Assembly: GCF_937468385.1 (NCBI RefSeq)
Contig: NZ_CALBWS010000001.1
Location: forward strand, 124,001-188,000
Direction of reading: 5' to 3'
DNA length: 64,000 bases
Source: Neobacillus rhizosphaerae
Lineage (GTDB): Bacteria > Bacillota > Bacilli > Bacillales > Cytobacillaceae
Both the position numbers and the translations under genes were made by a program. Shown here in pieces: positions 42,217-50,506 of this stretch. The stretch's first letter is position 1; each line of letters opens with the position of its first letter. Under the pieces are notes generated by a model. The model was not told where the DNA came from. It saw nothing but the letters and a program-made list of their open reading frames with translations, and ran no database searches.

Positions 42217-43113
42217 ATGACAGTTTTTTCGATTATTTCAGCAGCGATCGTTGCTATTGGCACCGGCTATTCTATTTATCTTGTATACCAAAATAAAGAT
42301 AAACTGACGAACCTATCAGGAATTATGATCAGCATGGTTATTGCGGTCATAACAGGGCTACTTTCCGGTAGTATCACTGGAATTCTCTCTGGTGAGATGT
42401 TTCTTGTCGTTGGTGTTAGTATGATTATTGGTTTTGTGATTGGATTCTTAGCTGGACATCCCGTCGGAATTTTGGCCATCCTCATGGGATCTATTTCTGG
42501 GTTGATGGGCGGAATCATTGGCGCAATACTTGGTGTCTTTATCCAATTTATCAATCCGACAATTTTGTTGGGTATTTTATTAGGTTTTTATGTGGTCATT
42601 ATTGGATTCGTGATAGCGTTTATTTTCGTGGAAACGAACAATAAATTTACCCTTGATACAGAAGAGCTTTCGCCTTTTGCCATTATTGCAGGAGGAGTGG
42701 TGATTGTATCTTTGTTTTTATTTATGTATAGCAGTGATATGGTCAAAATTCCTGGTAAAAATGATTCAGCTCAAGCACAAACACAAGTTAACCAAGATGC
42801 AAGCGGTTCAACCGCTGATAAAACGGAAGTGGATGTTACGAAAGAAAGCACTCCAAAAATCAAGATGCAAGTCACTAATAAAGGGTACACTCCTAACGTA
42901 CTCCGCGTAAAAAAAGGTGTACCAGTGGAACTTGAAATTGAAAATCCCGGTAATAATAGCTGCTTTTCAACCTTTATGATGCCAGATTTTAATTTAAACA
43001 ACATCAACCTTAAAACCGGTACAACGAAATTAACCTTTACTCCTGATAAAACAGGCGAATACACCTTTAGCTGTGGTATGAAAATGTATAAAGGAACAGT
43101 TATTGTTGAATAG
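42217..43113 (+). CDS. Polytopic membrane protein with C-terminal cupredoxin-like domain
   Basis: A 298-residue protein. The N-terminal 185 residues form six or so glycine-rich transmembrane helices with GxxxG patterns (GLLSGSITGILSGE and GLMGGIIGAILG). A ~35-residue linker rich in Gln, Thr and Asp follows, then an outside-facing cupredoxin fold (about 210-298): VTNKGYTPNVLRVKKGVPVELE, CFSTFMMPDFN and TFSCGMKMYKGTVIVE. The Cys and Met residues in the last two motifs could bind Cu. A role in copper handling or sensing is inference. ATG 42217 follows GAGGAGC; the longer frame to 42166 is unsupported. Confidence 0.82.
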   Translation: MTVFSIISAAIVAIGTGYSIYLVYQNKDKLTNLSGIMISMVIAVITGLLSGSITGILSGEMFLVVGVSMIIGFVIGFLAGHPVGILAILMGSISGLMGGIIGAILGVFIQFINPTILLGILLGFYVVIIGFVIAFIFVETNNKFTLDTEELSPFAIIAGGVVIVSLFLFMYSSDMVKIPGKNDSAQAQTQVNQDASGSTADKTEVDVTKESTPKIKMQVTNKGYTPNVLRVKKGVPVELEIENPGNNSCFSTFMMPDFNLNNINLKTGTTKLTFTPDKTGEYTFSCGMKMYKGTVIVE

Positions 43114-43175
43114 ATAAATAAGGCAATCATCATTTGGATAGAAATATTCCACATGCATATTGAAGCCAAAATAAT

Positions 43176-43199
43176 AGCTGCCGATGATTCTCGGCAGCC
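43176..43199. terminator. Terminator between cupredoxin and PepSY-like genes
   Basis: The stem AGCTGCCGA / TCGGCAGCC, with moderately U-rich tails both ways, lies between convergent genes. Confidence 0.68.
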
Positions 43200-43205
43200 T
43201 ATTCT

Positions 43206-43730
43206 TTAGTTTGATATTCCCTCTAGGTCATCGTTCTGACGCTTCTTTCTCTTCCTCTCCGTACGGAGAACCTTTATCGATAAATAAATACCTGAACCAG
43301 TTAGGAACATCATCGCAATTGCAGCTAGGTCAATTAACCACTTAATGTTTGTATTGCCAATTCTTCCTTCGTGTAGGCTGCGAATAGTGCCTAGTATTCC
43401 TTGAGACTCCCGTGCTCGAAATCCTCCGTTAAAGTTTCCGTTGCCGCCAAATCCTCGCTGGCCCTGAAATTGTCCACCTCCATTAAAACCATTCTGTCCT
43501 TGCCACTGACCATTAGTTTGGCCGTTAGCTTGGCCTGAATCTTGTGTCGTTCCTGGGGTAGCCTGTCCTTGATTATATTGTCCCGATTGGAATGTACCCC
43601 TTCCCACTTCAATTTGTGATTGACCGATTAACCAAGGCTCATTCATCAACAATCCAGTGATGGACTCCATAAAAATTAAAACGGAGGCAATTAAGCCGAT
43701 CCATAAATGTGCCTTTCTCATTTTTTTCAT
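43206..43730 (-). CDS. PepSY-associated transmembrane protein with Gln/Gly/Asn-rich insert
   Basis: A 174-residue protein with two transmembrane helices. The N-terminal RKAHLWIGLIASVLIFMESITGLLMNEPWL and the C-terminal LHEGRIG then WLIDLAAIAMMFLTGSGIYLSIK are the family pattern of PepSY_TM proteins, including the LHxG motif. Between them (about 50-105) lies low-complexity sequence made of Gln, Gly, Asn and Phe (NGQWQGQNGFNGGGQFQGQ). Such proteins are often linked to metal or electron transfer in membranes. The start has AGGGAG upstream. It is convergent with the cupredoxin gene. Confidence 0.8.
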   Translation of the reverse strand: MKKMRKAHLWIGLIASVLIFMESITGLLMNEPWLIGQSQIEVGRGTFQSGQYNQGQATPGTTQDSGQANGQTNGQWQGQNGFNGGGQFQGQRGFGGNGNFNGGFRARESQGILGTIRSLHEGRIGNTNIKWLIDLAAIAMMFLTGSGIYLSIKVLRTERKRKKRQNDDLEGISN

Positions 43731-43941
43731 TAATTAATTTCTCCCTTCAGATTTTCTTGTTGCACACCATTTGCTTGTGCCATTGATAAACTCATTATGA
43801 AAGGAGTTCCTTAAGATTTTCTTAAAAAAACTATCATGAGCCTCAACTCCCAACCCAACCATGGAAATAAATTTAGAGAACATGCCTTAGTCACCTAATA
43901 AAGGCGGTGAGAGCAGAGCTAGACTTCACATCTTTCGTCTA

Positions 43942-43976
43942 GTGAAATGGGCATTTCACTTTAACTGGTTAAAGTG
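43942..43976 (+). promoter_or_regulatory. Two overlapping perfect palindromes upstream of the marR promoter
   Basis: GTGAAATGGGCATTTCAC (43942-43959) and CACTTTAACTGGTTAAAGTG (43957-43976) share the bases CAC. The core TTTAAC..GTTAAA of the second recurs in the putative MarR operator at 44078-44096. Nothing else in the 43731-44035 gap is recognisable. Confidence 0.5.
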
Positions 43977-44035
43977 ATTCATTTTTGCGGCGCTCCGCCC
44001 CTTTTCCATACAAAAATAATGAACCAAACAATTAA

Positions 44036-44063
44036 TTGACACTATTACTTAATCCGTTATATA
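44036..44063 (+). promoter_or_regulatory. Promoter of marR-MMPL operon
   Basis: -35 TTGACA (44036-44041), 16-base spacer, -10 TATATA (44058-44063). Transcription would start near 44070, just before the palindromic operator. Confidence 0.7.
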
Positions 44064-44077
44064 GTTTAACAAGTGAA

Positions 44078-44096
44078 TAGTTAAATGGTTTAACTA
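44078..44096 (+). promoter_or_regulatory. Probable MarR-family operator
   Basis: TAGTTAAA-TGG-TTTAACTA is a perfect 8-bp inverted repeat just downstream of the promoter and 26 bases before the regulator gene. An extra half-site (AGTTTAAC) overlaps the -10 region. Position implies autorepression. Confidence 0.68.
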
Positions 44097-44121
44097 ATTT
44101 TTCGAAGAGGTGAAAATCACT

Positions 44122-44604
44122 ATGGACAACAAGATTATTCAAGAATTAATTGACCGCTATGTAACCGTTTCCTTTCAAGTACATAAAAAAGCCGAGTCGT
44201 TAATTAAAGGACAGCTTAGCAATGAATTGACAAACGATCAGCACTTCACATTAAGGTATATCCATCAGTCCGGGGAATGTACTTCGACGGAATTAGCGGA
44301 TGCTTTTCAGGTGAATAAAAGTGCGATTACAGCGATTATCAATCGGATGGCCGACAGAGGACTGATTCAAAGGACGCGTGATGAAAACGATCGAAGAGTT
44401 GTTTATTTAACTTTAACCGATGAAGGGATTAATCTTTACCAAAATTGCCAAGAAAAAGTTACACTATTAGTCGAGTCGATTATTACGCAATTTAACGAAA
44501 CTGAAATTACCACTTTTATCAATACGTATGAAAAATTGGCCCTGATATTGGACAACATGAAACAGGAAGAATTGGGGGGAATTGAAAGTGAGAGCGATAA
44601 TTAA
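44122..44604 (+). CDS. MarR-family transcriptional regulator
   Basis: A 160-residue winged-helix repressor. The HTH is STELADAFQVNKSAITAIINRMADRGLI, and the wing is RTRDENDRRVVYLTLTDEG, a textbook MarR signature. ATG 44122 lies 10 bases after GAGGTG; an in-frame GTG at 44110 falls inside that site. Its 3' end overlaps the next gene, an MMPL exporter. The pair has the same layout as B. subtilis ydgG-ydgH. The inducer is unknown. Confidence 0.92.
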   Translation: MDNKIIQELIDRYVTVSFQVHKKAESLIKGQLSNELTNDQHFTLRYIHQSGECTSTELADAFQVNKSAITAIINRMADRGLIQRTRDENDRRVVYLTLTDEGINLYQNCQEKVTLLVESIITQFNETEITTFINTYEKLALILDNMKQEELGGIESESDN

Positions 44605-47600
44605 AGGAAAATGGATTATCTTAGTCGCATGGATTTTCGTTATCACTACTCTTTTTATCGTAGCGCCGAATATGGAAACTCTCGTGCGTGAGAAAGGACA
44701 AATATCCGTTCCGCAAGGGTACTCCTCTACGATTGCGCAAAAAATTCTTAAAGATGTACAGTCAAGTGAAAACAAAGGCAACTATTTGCAAACAGCACTC
44801 GTATTCCATAGTGATAAAAAGCTAACGAAAGGAGATTTTTCGAAGGCCGAAAAAGCTGTTAAACAGCTTGAAAAGAACAAAAATGAACTCGGCATTACTG
44901 AAATTCTTACCCATTTCAATCAGGAACAATTGAAGGGTCAGCTTGTGTCAAAGGATGGAAAAACGATCCTCGTATCACTGAAAGTGACAGCAACTGGGCG
45001 AGAGGCAAAAGATATTTCAAAAGATTTATATCAAGCGATTGACCATGTCAAACTTAATCATTATTATACTGGCAGTTGGGTGATTAATGAGGATCTTGTT
45101 ACTAATTCACAAGAAGGCTTGAAAAAAACCGAAGGCATCACAGTTGGATTCATTTTGGTTGTTTTACTCTTAGTATTTAGATCTGCTGTTGCACCAATTA
45201 TACCGCTAGTGACAGTAGGATTCAGTTATCTTACCGCCCAATCCATTGTTAGTTTATTAGTTGATAACGTTAATTTCCCCATATCCACCTTTACGCAAAT
45301 TTTCTTAGTCGCAGTACTTTTCGGGATAGGGACGGATTATTGTATTTTGCTTCTTAGCCGTTTTAAGGAGGAACTTGCTAAAGGTGAACATGTTATTGAA
45401 GCCATTATTACCACGTATCGAACTGCAGGAAAAACCGTTTTATTTAGTGGTATTGCGGTTTTAATTGGATTTGCATCTATTGGTTTTTCAACCTTTCAGC
45501 TTTACAAATCGGCAGCAGCCGTCGCTGTCGGGGTTGCGATTCTGTTAATTGCCCTCGTTACAGTGGTTCCATTTTTTATGGCAGTACTTGGAAAAAAACT
45601 ATTTTGGCCATCAAAAGGCAAACTTGAGCATGGTGATAGTAAATTCTGGGGATTTGCCGGAAAATTTGCACTAGCACGACCGTTGATTGCTTTAATCATT
45701 GTCGCCATTATTTCAGTTCCATTCTTATTCACCTATAAAGATCAATTATCATTTAACTCGCTTGAAGAAATCAGCGATGATTATCCTTCGATAAAAGGCT
45801 TCAATATCATTTCTGACTCCTTTGGCCCCGGTGAATCGATGCCGACGCAAATTGTCATTAAAAACGATGATAAAATGAACACATCCGACTATATTGCCCT
45901 TACTGAAACAATTAGCCAGGAGCTGAGTAAAGTAACTGCCGTTAAAACGATTCGTTCTATCACCCGACCGACTGGCACTCCGATTGATGATTTTTATCTT
46001 TCAAAACAAGTGGGAAGTCTTGGGGACGGACTGGGCAAAGGAAATGATGGGATTAAAAAAATCAGAGACGGTCTTTCTGAAGCTGGCGGACAGATGGCTG
46101 CAAATCAGCCTAAAATCCAGGAAGCAACAAATGGTATTAGTCAGTTAATTACAGGAACCAACGATTTAAAAACAGGGATGGGAGATATTCAAGGAGGTCT
46201 TTCAGAAATAGAGAAGGGACTTAAAGGCGGCTCCCTTGCGTCTACCCAGATAAAAGAAGGGCTGGCACAGATCAAGGATAAATCAAAAGAAGTTTTAGCT
46301 GGAAGCAAACAATTACTAGATGGCTATAAACAGGCTGGGACAGGATTATCAACTCTTGCCGAAAATTACGACCAAATCGCTGGGGGTCTTGATTCTTTAC
46401 ATCAATCTCTTAAAGCAACAGATCAATATTTTACAAATCTTAAAAATGATTATCCCGACATCGAGCAAAATCAAAACTATCAAGCAATTAAAATGACCGT
46501 AGCAGGTGCAAAAGCTGCAACTGATTCGACAATAAAAGATCCAAAACTTTCATTAGCTACCAGTCTAAACACCTTAAATGCCGGCCTAAAAGATGCCACA
46601 AACGGACTTAATTTTGCTAACAGTAATTTTGCCAAGTTAACTGTTGGTCAACAACAGTTGGTAAACGGAATGGAACATCTTTTGTCAGGCATTGAACAGC
46701 TAGAAGCCGGACTATATAAGATGGATGACGGCCAAGGAAAAATCATAAATGGCCTTCCTAAATTTACGGTTGGTTTAAGCGGTTTAAATGAAGGGCAGCA
46801 GCAACTCCTCACAGGCTTTGAAGACATGGGTAGCCAAATCTCACAGCTTTCAGACGGCTTAACCCAAAGTGCTGATGGGTTATATCAAGTATCTGATGGT
46901 CTTAATTCTGCCCAAGATTATCTGACGGATGTATCAAAGCAGAAACAAAACGGGTTTTATATTCCGCAGAACGTGCTGGATAGCAAGGATTTTGAGCAAG
47001 CACTCAACGCCTATTTGTCCAAGGATCGCAAAGTAATGACGATTGATGTCGTCTTTAATAAAAATCCCTATTCCAATGAAGCAATTGATCGAATCCCAGG
47101 AATTAAACACGCGGTCAAACGAGCAATTAAGGATACTAAACTTGAAAATGCAAAAGTGGCCATTGGTGGTGTGTCTAGTATGCACAATGATCTTGAGATG
47201 ATTTCCAAGGCAGATTATACACGGACCGTTGTGCTTATGCTTATAGGGATTAGTATCATTTTAATTATTTTACTTCGTTCTATCATTATGCCACTTTACC
47301 TAATTGGTTCATTAATATTAACCTACTATACTTCGATGGCTATAACAGAATCGATTTTTGTCCATTTATTGGGTTATTCAGGAATTAGCTGGGCCGTACC
47401 ATTCTTTGCCTTTGTCATATTAGTTGCGCTTGGTATTGATTACAGTATTTTCTTAATGGACCGGTTCAATGAATACCGGCATTTACCGGTTGAACAAGCG
47501 ATCCTGCAATCGATGAAAAAGATGGGCACCGTCATTATTTCAGCTGCCATCATCTTAGGTGGGACATTCGCCGCAATGATGCCATCCGGCGTTTTATCAT

Positions 47601-47755
47601 TGCTCGAAATTGCTACAATTCTATTAATCGGTCTTGCCTTGTACGCATTAATTGTCCTTCCCTTGTTTGTACCTGTCATGGTGAAAACATTTGGTGAAGC
47701 CAATTGGTGGCCATTTAGAAAAAAGAATAATAACGTAAATCATTCGAATGAATAA
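44588..47755 (+). CDS. MMPL/RND-family transporter (YdgH-like)
   Basis: A 1055-residue exporter with two MMPL halves. Each has an anchor helix, an outside domain and a bundle of five or six helices. The proton-relay-type motifs appear as FGIGTDYCILLLSRFKEEL in the first half and ALGIDYSIFLMDRFNEY in the second. The second outside domain (about 460-800) is unusually long and made of repeats of the type GxxxLxxGLxxL (for example GDIQGGLSEIEKGLKGG), as in YhgE/Pip-like proteins. GTG 44588 lies 8 bases after GGGGGG; TTG 44582 is closer. It overlaps marR. Lipid or drug export is likely. Confidence 0.92.
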   Translation: MRAIIKGKWIILVAWIFVITTLFIVAPNMETLVREKGQISVPQGYSSTIAQKILKDVQSSENKGNYLQTALVFHSDKKLTKGDFSKAEKAVKQLEKNKNELGITEILTHFNQEQLKGQLVSKDGKTILVSLKVTATGREAKDISKDLYQAIDHVKLNHYYTGSWVINEDLVTNSQEGLKKTEGITVGFILVVLLLVFRSAVAPIIPLVTVGFSYLTAQSIVSLLVDNVNFPISTFTQIFLVAVLFGIGTDYCILLLSRFKEELAKGEHVIEAIITTYRTAGKTVLFSGIAVLIGFASIGFSTFQLYKSAAAVAVGVAILLIALVTVVPFFMAVLGKKLFWPSKGKLEHGDSKFWGFAGKFALARPLIALIIVAIISVPFLFTYKDQLSFNSLEEISDDYPSIKGFNIISDSFGPGESMPTQIVIKNDDKMNTSDYIALTETISQELSKVTAVKTIRSITRPTGTPIDDFYLSKQVGSLGDGLGKGNDGIKKIRDGLSEAGGQMAANQPKIQEATNGISQLITGTNDLKTGMGDIQGGLSEIEKGLKGGSLASTQIKEGLAQIKDKSKEVLAGSKQLLDGYKQAGTGLSTLAENYDQIAGGLDSLHQSLKATDQYFTNLKNDYPDIEQNQNYQAIKMTVAGAKAATDSTIKDPKLSLATSLNTLNAGLKDATNGLNFANSNFAKLTVGQQQLVNGMEHLLSGIEQLEAGLYKMDDGQGKIINGLPKFTVGLSGLNEGQQQLLTGFEDMGSQISQLSDGLTQSADGLYQVSDGLNSAQDYLTDVSKQKQNGFYIPQNVLDSKDFEQALNAYLSKDRKVMTIDVVFNKNPYSNEAIDRIPGIKHAVKRAIKDTKLENAKVAIGGVSSMHNDLEMISKADYTRTVVLMLIGISIILIILLRSIIMPLYLIGSLILTYYTSMAITESIFVHLLGYSGISWAVPFFAFVILVALGIDYSIFLMDRFNEYRHLPVEQAILQSMKKMGTVIISAAIILGGTFAAMMPSGVLSLLEIATILLIGLALYALIVLPLFVPVMVKTFGEANWWPFRKKNNNVNHSNE

Positions 47756-47764
47756 AAAAGAAGG

Positions 47765-47800
47765 AAGGGACTGACTTCAATCATGAGTCAGTCCCTTTTT
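47765..47800. terminator. Bidirectional terminator between MMPL gene and serine hydrolase
   Basis: The stem AAGGGACTGACT / AGTCAGTCCCTT has TTTTT on the plus side. It lies between convergent genes. Confidence 0.9.
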
Positions 47801-47804
47801 AAGC

Positions 47805-48581
47805 CTAATCAACTAAATAATCATAAATATGTTTTCCAATTATATTCAGTGTTTGCTTTCCAGCATGTAAATTTTCAAGCTGGTCCATCAAGACTGACAC
47901 AAAAGCGGTTTTCGCTCCATATTGAATCACAGCACAATCATGTTCCACTTTTGGAAGTTCACCCGTTTTATTGGCCACGAACACCTGATTATGATCGATT
48001 TGTGCTGGAAGCTTATCTTTAAACTGCTGGTTTCGCATGATTTCTAGCGCAATCAACTGACTATCCTTAGAAAGAACAGTCCCTTCCTTCATCCACTTCA
48101 GACATTGAACAATGTCTAGCGGGCTCGTATAATTGTCTCTTCCCTGCTCTATTGCCTGAAAGTCCAGCATTTTTCGATTAAGTTCAGTCCGTGTTAGTCC
48201 AAACTGCCTCAAAAAACGATTAATCGTATTCATTCCCAATAGATCTATTAATAAATTTGTTGCCGTATTATCTGAGACTATAATCATTAATGTCATTAAG
48301 TCCTTTACTGTTAACAATGCATTAGGTGACAGGGCCTGCAAGACACCTGACCCACCCACGATTGCTTCCTTTACTATTGGGACAGGATCACTCTCACTCA
48401 TCTTCCCATCCTCACATTGCCTTAGTGCTTCTATTAAAATAGGAATTTTGATCAGGCTTGCGGACTGAAACACATCAAGACCATTCACTTGAATTTGTTC
48501 CTCTCCAATCTCAATAACCAAACCTATCCGACCTTTTAATCCTTTAATTTCCTCTGTTATTTTTGCTTCTAGAATTTTCAT
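47805..48581 (-). CDS. Penicillin-fold serine hydrolase lacking the class A deacylation Glu
   Basis: A 258-residue protein with no signal peptide. It carries the three motifs of serine beta-lactamases and penicillin-binding proteins: SxxK as SLIK (Ser42), SDN (103-105) and KTG (205-207). In class A beta-lactamases the omega-loop reads ExxLN with the catalytic Glu166; here the matching segment is RTELN, with Arg at the Glu position. So efficient beta-lactam hydrolysis is doubtful. It lies 3 bp after ykfD at the end of the dpp-ykf operon, suggesting an intracellular peptidase or amidase acting on murein peptides (inference). Confidence 0.85.
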   Translation of the reverse strand: MKILEAKITEEIKGLKGRIGLVIEIGEEQIQVNGLDVFQSASLIKIPILIEALRQCEDGKMSESDPVPIVKEAIVGGSGVLQALSPNALLTVKDLMTLMIIVSDNTATNLLIDLLGMNTINRFLRQFGLTRTELNRKMLDFQAIEQGRDNYTSPLDIVQCLKWMKEGTVLSKDSQLIALEIMRNQQFKDKLPAQIDHNQVFVANKTGELPKVEHDCAVIQYGAKTAFVSVLMDQLENLHAGKQTLNIIGKHIYDYLVD

Positions 48582-48584
48582 CGG

Positions 48585-49592
48585 CTAAATTGTCACGGCA
48601 ACCTGAGAATAATCGTGCCCACCAGTTTTGTTATTATTATAAAGGTGACATGATACAAAATGACCAGCATCAATTTCCTGCCAATTTGGTTTTTCTGTTG
48701 CACAAATTTCCATTGCCATTGAGCAGCGCGTTCTAAAAACACAACCGCTTGGTGGATTGATGGGGCTTGGTAACTCTCCAGTTAATATAATTCGCTCCCG
48801 TTTATCCTCGATGTCAGGATCAGGAATCGGGATTGCTGACAGCAAGGCTTGTGTGTAGGGATGGAGAGGATTCTTATACAATTCCTTACTAGCTGTTAGT
48901 TCGACTAAATTCCCTAAATACATAACACCGATGCGGTCACTAAATTGCTTTACCATTGAAAGGTCATGAGCAATGAACAGATAGGTTAATCCTTTTTCCT
49001 GTTGCAGCCGCTTCAACAAGTTCACTACCTGAGCCTGGATGGATACGTCTAGGGCAGAGATCGGTTCATCGGCAATAATAAATTGGGGTTCTAGTGCGAG
49101 AGCACGGGCTATTCCAATCCTCTGACGCTGGCCGCCGCTAAATTCATGAGGATAGCGATTAGCATGATCTTTATTCAAGCCAACATCCTCAAGTAATTGA
49201 TAGACTCGCTTCAAACGATCCTTTTTATTAGGATACAGACCATGGACCTCCATCGGTTCAGAAATGATTTCACTGACGGTTGATCTTGGATTTAGCGATG
49301 CATACGGATCTTGAAAAATCATCTGCATTTGCTTGTGAAAAGCAAACCGGTCTTTCGAATTTAAGCTGTGGATGTTTTTTCCGTTATACAAAACTTCCCC
49401 TTCGGTCCGATCATATAGACCGATGATTGTCCTTCCAGCAGTAGATTTTCCACATCCGGATTCACCCACAATTCCGAAGGTTTCTCCCTTATTGATATGA
49501 AAGGATACCCCGTCAACTGCTTTCAAGACCTCACCATGTCCCAAATGGAAATGCTTTTTCAAATTATTAACCTGTAATAATTTTTCCATCAT
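48585..49592 (-). CDS. ykfD: Peptide ABC transporter ATP-binding protein
   Basis: A 335-residue OppF-type ATPase. Walker A is GESGCGKS, signature FSGGQRQRIGIARAL, Walker B FIIADEPISALD. The C-terminal oligopeptide/dipeptide extension has GELPSPINPPSGCVFRTRC and further Cys residues that can bind an iron-sulfur cluster in this family. It pairs with DppD to power the murein-tripeptide importer. The start codon is the ATG at 49592 or 49589, behind GGAGG. Order and orientation match B. subtilis ykfD. Confidence 0.93.
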   Translation of the reverse strand: MMEKLLQVNNLKKHFHLGHGEVLKAVDGVSFHINKGETFGIVGESGCGKSTAGRTIIGLYDRTEGEVLYNGKNIHSLNSKDRFAFHKQMQMIFQDPYASLNPRSTVSEIISEPMEVHGLYPNKKDRLKRVYQLLEDVGLNKDHANRYPHEFSGGQRQRIGIARALALEPQFIIADEPISALDVSIQAQVVNLLKRLQQEKGLTYLFIAHDLSMVKQFSDRIGVMYLGNLVELTASKELYKNPLHPYTQALLSAIPIPDPDIEDKRERIILTGELPSPINPPSGCVFRTRCSMAMEICATEKPNWQEIDAGHFVSCHLYNNNKTGGHDYSQVAVTI

Positions 49593-50506
49593 TATGCCTC
49601 CGTCTCATACCAGTAGCGCCTTGCTGCACAAAGCTCACGTTCATAAATCGTTCCTGCCAACAAAATAATCTCTACCGCTTTGCCAGTGTTTGGAGAGTGA
49701 AGTAGCTTCCCATTTCCGTAATATATGCCTACGTGATGAATACTTCCTTTCCCCTCTTCATGGGCAAAAAACAATAAATCACCTGGTTTTATTTCTGATA
49801 ATGGAACTGTTTTTCCTGCATTTGCTTGATCATGGGCATCGCGGGGAATAATATAGCCATTTGCCTTACACATCGAGTAGCTGAAACCAGAGCAATCATA
49901 TCCATAACTGCTCATGCCGCCCCAAAGATAGGGTAGGCCAAGAAATTGTTCTCCTGCTGAAACAATATCGCTTCCCATCCCTTTATAACGTGCAGCCATT
50001 GTTTCAAATACAACAATATTTTCCCAACTTAACTCACCAATTCCTTTCGGAGTTTGGACGAATACCTTTGAATCCTCTTCATTAATGAGTGGCAGGGTCG
50101 TTTGAAATGATAGTTCCAAAATGTTTTCTCCAGATAAAATCGCTTTGGGACTTGTTACAACTACCACTGGTCCATCATGTAAATTCCACTCAGCTTCACT
50201 TCTAACCAATTGTGACTTTGGCACCCATCCAGGATAGCCGCTTTCATTTTTTGAAGACGGCTGGCTGGGAATAATGATATGTGCCCAATTCTCCTTTTCT
50301 TCCATCAGCAAAACCTCTTGACCGAATAAAACTTGCGTTTGGACAAGGTTGTCCTCACATAAACCTAGCCTTGTTTCATATGTTAAACCATGTAACCAAG
50401 CATCCATATTAACGGGATTAGTTACGGCATCCCAATCTATTTCCCTGGCCGAATCGAAAGATGTCCAAACTGTTGCAACCGGTACATTAACGAGCCATTT
50501 ATCCAA
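49592..50506 (-). CDS. ykfC: Gamma-D-glutamyl-L-diamino acid endopeptidase (NlpC/P60)
   Basis: A 304-residue cytoplasmic enzyme that cuts murein peptides between D-Glu and diaminopimelate, releasing L-Ala-D-Glu. The N-terminal two-thirds holds SH3b-like domains (VPVATVWTSFDSAREID and following). The C-terminal NlpC/P60 domain has the nucleophile in GYDCSGFSY and the His in IHHVGIYYG. No signal peptide, as in B. subtilis YkfC. TTG 50506 lies 6 bases after AAGGGGGAG; a TTG at 50524 precedes that site. It overlaps the end of ykfB by 8 bp. Confidence 0.92.
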   Translation of the reverse strand: MDKWLVNVPVATVWTSFDSAREIDWDAVTNPVNMDAWLHGLTYETRLGLCEDNLVQTQVLFGQEVLLMEEKENWAHIIIPSQPSSKNESGYPGWVPKSQLVRSEAEWNLHDGPVVVVTSPKAILSGENILELSFQTTLPLINEEDSKVFVQTPKGIGELSWENIVVFETMAARYKGMGSDIVSAGEQFLGLPYLWGGMSSYGYDCSGFSYSMCKANGYIIPRDAHDQANAGKTVPLSEIKPGDLLFFAHEEGKGSIHHVGIYYGNGKLLHSPNTGKAVEIILLAGTIYERELCAARRYWYETEA

